Both the position numbers and the translations under genes were made by a program. From Apostichopus japonicus (Eukaryota > Echinodermata > Holothuroidea > Aspidochirotida > Stichopodidae): 64,000 nucleotides of DNA. Below, in pieces: positions 58,359-64,000 of the stretch; positions within the stretch are counted from its first letter, which is position 1; the number at the start of each line of letters is the position of its first letter. The stretch covers positions 22,879,611 through 22,943,610 of the forward strand of contig NC_092576.1 of the NCBI RefSeq assembly GCF_037975245.1, read 5' to 3'. A model generated the notes under the pieces. The model was not told the origin of the DNA, did not search any database, and saw only the letters and a program-made list of their open reading frames with translations.

Positions 58359-58884
58359 TCAGCGGGTGGGGAATTTCCAGGGGTTATTCCAGGGATTATT
58401 ATTAATACGCTGCGATGGTGTACACTCTGCCTTTAGAAAGCACAACATTGACTCGGCAGAAATGGCATTGTAAAAAATTTCCCCGAGCCACCCAGACTCC
58501 AAATAGCTGAAGGCTTTACCATCTTTATAGTCCGTCGTCAGTCTTTGCCTCAGTTCAATGTTATCAATACTGATAAAATATCAATGAACATGCAAGACGG
58601 CCATTTTTCCATTGCACATTCGCCTTCCCATGCAAGTGGCAAATCCGAAAAAGGATCGACAGGGTCTCTTCTTCAACCTGAAGTACCGATGCGTAGTCAT
58701 CTGCCTTTTCATTTCGCGCATCTGCTATGTTAACTTCAGCAATGTTTATCTGAACGGCAGAATACGCTAAAGCAACCAACTCTTCTTTTCGGCCACTCAT
58801 CTTCAACTTTCGTTTCTTTAAAAATTCCTTCAGTCTGTCAACTTTCCAAAGCTTAAACTGTTCCAAACTTGTAGAAATATCCAT
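58359..58884 (-). pseudogene. SAP-domain repeat-associated protein fragment
   Basis: From the ATG at 58884 the minus strand encodes MDISTSLEQFKLWKV and then a SAP-type helix-turn-helix (RLKEFLKKRKLKMSGRKEEL), a module that binds DNA or chromatin. ADDYASVLQVEEE follows. Near 58575 the frame shifts and continues as NIELRQRLTTDYKDGKAFSY, LESGWLGEIFYNAI, LCFLKAECTPSQRI, ending at a stop at 58359-58361. I recognise the order SAP, GK-SY-SGWLGEI, LK-CTPSQ as the N-terminal part of a repetitive protein family of marine invertebrates, often followed by a SWIM zinc finger. That downstream part is missing. One frameshift and the truncation make it a pseudogene. Confidence 0.6.
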
Positions 58885-59586
58885 CCCGAAGCGAAAAAAC
58901 AGAGTAAATTTAGACGTAAGTTATGCGATTTCTAATGTTTACTGTAGGTGCTCATTAAGTTAGCGTGGTTACGCGAACAGACAACTCTCGTCTCAACGAG
59001 AGTATTCTTATTTGACCTGTTGACCTCGATTGCGCAATGCAAATAAATTGTTGTCTGAACTCGCTTATTACTTACATATACAAAGAGGATATTTGACATG
59101 AACCCTCACATATATGTCATTACTCGAAAGATGGAGAGTATACTACCTTCTCGTCATTCCGAACTTGACACATGTTATAATATATTCAATATTTGAAACA
59201 ATTATCAATAATAGATTATTAACTAATAGCAATTTTATTAAATATTGTATCATAATCAGGGACATATCGCCAATACAGTTTAAAGAGTATTTCAGTGTTT
59301 TAAATTTGAAAGTAAAAGTGGCTAATATTGGTCATTTATAACCGTCACAGTCTGTTATTTGTAAATTTCCCGTTATAATTGATTTACGTAGAAATATAAC
59401 CTGAGGAAATCTACAAAACATATGATCAAAACAACTGCAATGCAAATTATGGTACAAGTTCAAATAATCTTGTTCAACGAAAAGAAACATAGCAAACATA
59501 ATTCCGTACCCTAGGAACTAACCGGCTGCTTTACTTGAATGAACATATTCCACTTTGGACCTTTTGTCTTATCGAAAAAGACGTGA
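58885..59586. other. No gene recognised; one short perfect hairpin
   Basis: A perfect 8-bp inverted repeat ACTCTCGT/ACGAGAGT with a four-base loop lies at 58984-59003. The rest is AT-rich with no recognisable coding sequence. Confidence 0.4.
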
Positions 59587-59862
59587 CCGGACAAATACCC
59601 CAAAACAAATACCCCTCGGAAGATTACCCCCAGTCAATACCCCCTCTGACGATTCCCTGACGGACAATTATCCCCCGGACAAATACCACCCGGACAATTA
59701 CCCCCCAGGACAACTACCACCCGGACAGATACCCCCGGACAATCACCCCCGAGGACAAAAGCCCCCGGACAACTACCCACCCGGACAACTACCTCCTCGG
59801 ACGAATACCCCCTAGACAATTACCCCCGGATAAATACCCCGGACAACATCCCCCTGGACATA
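59587..59862 (+). repeat. Minisatellite of CCGGACAATTACCCC units, left arm
   Basis: About 17 degenerate 15-18 bp units of the form CCGGACAAxTACCCCC are tandemly arranged. The 86-codon proline-rich frame across it (59555-59815) is a by-product of the unit. The reverse-complement array lies at 60890-61111. Confidence 0.85.
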
Positions 59863-60329
59863 TGCCGTTAACTATAGGGGATGGATGCAGCGACGGATAC
59901 GCAGGTCTTTCTTCTAGTTTAGTTACCCGCGGGCCTGAACATAATACCTTGGTCCCTCGGGCAAGAGCATATCTAAAATTGGGTCAGGGTGCCGGTCAAA
60001 CTGGCACCACAAGGGTCGTCGTGTGCTTCTGGCCCTTTTGACCTCATCTCGACTTTCTAAAAAGATTCGAGCTTTAATATATAAGCCCCCAAAACTCCTG
60101 GATAGGGTTTGGCAATAGACCGAGGCCCGGGGCAAGATACGGTGTTTGAGAAGCCCCAGTGGGGTGGGGGGGGGTTGGACATTGGTCACTGGTGGTATTA
60201 ACTATTAATTTACAATAAGTTATAGTGACACTATTCTGTATTATTAATCTTCAAGCAATTCCGGCTGATTGCGACTTACTATTTTCAAGTTTTCTTCTGA
60301 GTAATTTTACTTGATGATTTGTTATGTTT
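59863..60329. other. Spacer between minisatellite arm and SINE
   Basis: A GC-richer patch (59900-60180) contains an 88-codon minus-strand frame with low-complexity content and no recognisable domain. It is probably repeat-derived. Confidence 0.3.
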
Positions 60330-60597
60330 TGTTAGTTTTTGTATAACGCTTTATATGGCACAGCCATCTCAAAGCGCTTTGAATCCCTGGTCATCAGGCT
60401 GGCTGCCGAGAATCCAGCACACACACCTTGGTAACCTCACAGGTAACCTCACATTTATACACCTGGATGGAGAGGGGCAGTCGAGATAAAAGTGCCTTGC
60501 CCAAGGACACAACATAATGGTGATAGCCGGAATCGAACCCACAATCCTGAGATCATATATAAAACTAATGCATTAGCACTCGGCCACCACGCTCCCC
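60330..60597 (-). mobile_element. tRNA-derived SINE
   Basis: On the minus strand the 5' end has an A box-like GTGGCCGAGTGC and a B box GGTTCGATTCC at tRNA-like spacing, the internal promoter of RNA polymerase III. The body contains CCTTGGGCAAGGCACTTTTA, and the 3' end reads AAGCGCTTTGAGATGGCT then CATATAAAGCG, features shared by many marine animal SINEs. It lies between the two inverted minisatellite arms. The head resembles class II tRNA (Leu/Ser-like), but the source tRNA is not proven. Confidence 0.78.
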
Positions 60598-60889
60598 TAA
60601 ACTTACATCATTGGTGCCGCCTGGAGTTCGGGTAAATTTGGGTGTGGGTCATCCAAATTCATTGTGATGTCACATATACACAATCAGAATTGAGCATGTA
60701 TTTTTATTTGAGGTATCAAAAAACTACACCTCAAGGTCCCCACGCCTACAAAAATGTCTCATAAGGTCCTCGCTTCTTCACGCCTCCAGTTTGTGCTGGG
60801 GGGGGGGGGGCTGGGGAGTATTCTGGATTAGTTCGGGTACTATTCTGGGTGAGGTATCTGTGCCGGTGTATTTGCGCGGGTGGAGTTTT

Positions 60890-61111
60890 TTGTAATTGTC
60901 CTCGAGGGTAATTGTCCGGGGGTAATTGTCTGGGGGTACTTACTCTCGGGGGTATTTGTCCTCGGGGGTGTATGTCCGGGGAGTAGTTGTTCTGGGGGTA
61001 GTTGTCCTCGGAGGTATTCGTCCTCGGGGTGATTGTCAGAGTTTACTTGTCCCGGGGGTATGAGTCCGGGGGTATATATCCGGGGGGTATATATCCGGGG
61101 TATTTGTCCTT
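60890..61111 (-). repeat. Minisatellite of GGGGGTAATTGTCC units, right arm
   Basis: Tandem units of GGGGGTAxTTGTCCxG form the reverse complement of the array at 59587-59862. The pair makes two arms of about 220-280 bp around a ~1-kb centre. Confidence 0.85.
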
Positions 61112-62692
61112 AAAGTTTCACCAACCCCCCCCCCCCCAACTCCATTCCAATTCTTCCTGGTGAAAACCACTAGAATATCAATGAGAGCTTTTTACTGTAC
61201 CGTGGACATTCCTTGCTTTCAGCTTTGCCAGAGAGGAAGATGCAATAATTGGTGGCAGCAGACAGTATTGAAAACTGAAGAAGAAGAAAGAGCTCCATTG
61301 TAATAATTATTGTGACGTCATATAATATTCAGGTACTGTCCATCCAGTGTAACTACTTCTGATTTTAATTATTGACTATACTAGATACGTAAACGGTGGG
61401 AAGGATAAAGGTTAGCAATATTACAATCTAAAATATTCTAAAGCTGAAGGTATGATACCCGTTATTAAAAGGCGATGATTTACCTTTTACATTATATTTC
61501 GGTCAGAATAATGCACTTGTAGGCCTATTCCTGACCATAATGGCGGTGACTTTTTCTGCTAGTACGTTCAAGGCCATCAAAGTTATGCAATGCCTTTTAT
61601 ACTGAATGTTAACATTAAACGACTGGAAATGATGCGTACGTAATCTACATTCACCAGAACTCACAACACTACGATACCCATATCAATGGAAGCAACAGCC
61701 ATTTTATGTACTGCCAACGGTGGCGGGGGGAGGGGGTTCGGGTGAGGCAAAAATAGTATGCCCTCCGTCAAGGTGAGGGATTCAAGGGGGCGCCGTGGCT
61801 ATTCCCTTTGAGAACTTTTGGTTAGATGGATGGTGTTTGCATGACAGTTCTATACAATGTAACATTTTGGAGAAAAAAAATCTGAAGGAAAGTAAATAAT
61901 AAATAATATATTAATTAGTCTTTTATCTTTACTGTTTAGGTTGCACCGCACACATTCATTATATATTTATATACTGTGCACTAGAGTGCTTTTTAATATT
62001 CCGTCTGGCATTATTTTATTCTGGGAACTGACACCTCCCCCCCCCCCCCCCCAAACACACACACACTCCGTGCCCTGTCCAATAACATTTCAAATCGCCT
62101 CATCACTAACTATACAAAAATAAGAAGTCGTTCCCCTCTTTTTCTTATCACCAACTTTTCCGTTACTGCAAATATTCCTCTTTGAAGCATCCAATACAAT
62201 ATAAATATACCTTACTGCTATAAGGAACGGTCTATTAAAGTTACTTTGCAATGAGAATCCAAAACAGGGATCTGAGTGTAGCAGTTGAAAAAAATCTACG
62301 TGCCAGAGCGACCAACATTTTAAATCCAGACAGTGTCCAGGCGCATCCATAGCAACAACCAGGTACTTGTTTGTTTGTAGATTCCAGGTGTTATTTATAG
62401 GACACCCGTCTCTTTCACTGAATACAACTTCTTTTCATTGCATTGTTTAAGTATTTGATTGACAGGTGATGAACAAAAGAAAATGTTAAACTATTCAAAA
62501 TGTCTGTAGAGGGAAAAGATTGCTGTACATCTTTAGCAAGAAAATGATGAAAGAAATCCAATAGACTTTTAGCATTGAAAAATCTGTGTGGACTGTCTAA
62601 GTAGAAAAGCGTAGAAATCAGTTAACTGTACAGATATATGATGAATGTGTACATGTGTACAAATTGTCATTTTGATGGAAACATGGATTAAA
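61112..62692. other. Intergenic stretch, no gene recognised
   Basis: Contains C runs (about 61123-61136 and 62037-62052) and no open frame with recognisable domains. The 86-codon minus-strand frame 62090-62350 has no feature supporting a gene. Confidence 0.35.
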
Positions 62693-63115
62693 ACAAATAT
62701 AGGAGAAATGAAACAGTGCGTGCCCCGAGGGGGGGGGGGGGGGTGGATGGTGGTGTGGGTGGAGTGCGGGGTTGGGAGGGGTTAAAGCGGAGGATTTGCA
62801 AGATAAAACAAATATAGGGGAATGAGAACAGTGTGCGTGTGCCGGGGAGTTGATGATGGTGGGGTGGGGTGCCAGGGGGGTGTTGGAAGGGTTAAAGAGG
62901 ATGATTAGCCTGATGAAAACGAAATACAACAAATATAGGAGAAATGGAAACAGTGTGCGTGTGCCGGGGAGTGGATGGGGGTGGGGTGGGGTGGGGTGGG
63001 GTGCCGGGGGGGTTAGGAAGGGTTAAAGAGGATGATTAGCCTGATGAAAGCGGATTAAAACAAATATAGGAGAAATGGAACAGTGTGCGTGTGCCGGGGA
63101 GTGGATGGGGGTGTT
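62693..63115. repeat. Minisatellite, unit 115-131 bp, about 3.5 copies
   Basis: Units starting ACAAATATAGG(A/G) occur at 62693, 62808, 62929 and 63060. Each continues with GAACAGTG(T)GCGTG(TG)CC, a G-rich GGGGT stretch of variable length, and GTTAAAG(C/A)GGA. Unit length varies mainly through the G-rich part. The minus-strand frames here are proline- and histidine-rich by-products. Confidence 0.85.
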
Positions 63116-64000
63116 AAGGAAATGTGTTTGCGGCGCTGGGCGTGGATATGAAATAGCGTATAGGACACATTTAACAAGTTCAGGGAAATGACATTTGAGG
63201 GGTGCGGGAGGGGTGTGAGAGAGGGTATATATAATTGCGTAGTCTATACATTGCTTCAGGGCATGATTTGCAGGTAGTAGGATCAACAGTGTGGAGGTGG
63301 GCTTGATGGTGGGGCCGATAAATAATTGTTGTGGCATTGGAAAGGAAATTCACATTGGAATAATTTAATGATAAGGAAATGGCATTTGAAAGGACTAGGG
63401 GTGTGGAAGGGGAACCTGGTGGAGGTTATGTATATACTTCCGTACTTGATACATTTGTTCAAGACATGCACAATTGTTGGTAGATTTCATTCATTTAAAG
63501 CAAAACTGATTAATTCAGCTCCTTATCTAATTACAGTAAATAATTTCTTTTACTGTTGATGTTGTCAAGTTTGTTAAACTAAAAATTAAGCTACATAAAA
63601 CCTGTTCTTACTTTCTTTGATCCATATCTCTCTTAGATTCCTTAGTCAATTTTATTAATAATTATTATAAACCATTTCAAGTAATGTCTTCTCCTCTCAC
63701 GCTAGATATATTTGTTATCATTCTTACAGCGATACAAGACAATCTTTTATTTTTGTATCAATATGTTTATCTGTCTCATTTTGTCTCTATTTTACTCTCC
63801 CATTAATTATATTCCTCACCTAATGACCGTTCTTTCATTGTTACTTCATTTCTCTATTCAATTTCTTCTTCATTTATTTGTTTTCCTTCTACAGTTATCT
63901 AAACACCTATCAATAAACCTTCAGTAATCGTTAAATATTAACTATATTAATCATTCCTATCTTGTTTATATCATTATTATTAATTAGTTATTGTATTAAT
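63116..64000. other. Window end, no gene recognised
   Basis: AT-rich sequence continues beyond the last minisatellite unit. Short frames (62-104 codons) have no recognisable domains. The far end is pyrimidine-rich (TTCTTC, TTATT) and might be intronic. Confidence 0.35.

Noticed and set aside
54938-59067. 15-bp inverted repeat ATAAGCGAGTTCAGA suggesting a 4-kb element
   Set aside because: About two 15-bp inverted matches are expected by chance in 64 kb, and neither the neighbouring bases nor the flanks support an element.
59555-59815. 86-codon proline-rich open frame
   Set aside because: It is a by-product of the CCGGACAATTACCCC tandem repeat and has no independent evidence of coding.

Overview
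The window is AT-rich, intron-containing animal DNA. Genes are split into short exons with GT/AG borders, and degraded LINE, Gypsy, hAT-like and tRNA-SINE copies lie between them. This fits a marine invertebrate deuterostome. An echinoderm, possibly a sea cucumber, is my best guess, but the sequence does not prove it. Nothing bacterial or phage-like is present.

Left region (1-20 kb): a LINE 3' fragment (687-1482), then about 6.4 kb without a recognisable gene, then the main locus. A 15-exon plus-strand gene (8793-17879) can be joined in frame from signal peptide to stop. Its predicted protein has about 1182 residues: signal peptide, four Ig-like segments, one transmembrane helix, a cytosolic NACHT NTPase and a leucine-rich-like tail. 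About 500 bp upstream, in the opposite direction, lies a single-exon signal peptide plus Ig domain (7914-8291) that resembles the first Ig domain of the large gene. This pair is the most interesting content of the window.

Middle region (19.7-40 kb): a LINE copy is split by a complete 9226-bp Gypsy-type retrotransposon (20154-29379, minus strand) with two matching 714-bp LTRs and open gag and pol. Next is a decayed zinc-finger repeat gene (32142-37408, plus strand). It is interrupted by a second, heavily deleted Gypsy copy whose integrase and RNase H fragments are in the wrong order. A foldback repeat lies near 39.3 kb.

Right region (40-64 kb): four short minus-strand exons (45661-52173) have splice phases and a tryptophan-containing motif that match the tail of the Ig-NACHT gene. 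They may mark a second gene sharing that tail module. Around them are several TIR elements (46211-46624, 52313-54933 with 53097-54088 inside it, and 55381-56942), a broken SAP-domain repeat gene (58359-58884), a tRNA-derived SINE (60330-60597) flanked by inverted minisatellite arms, and a 115-131 bp minisatellite (62693-63115). All gene models come from reading splice sites and reading frames by eye. No transcript or database evidence was available.
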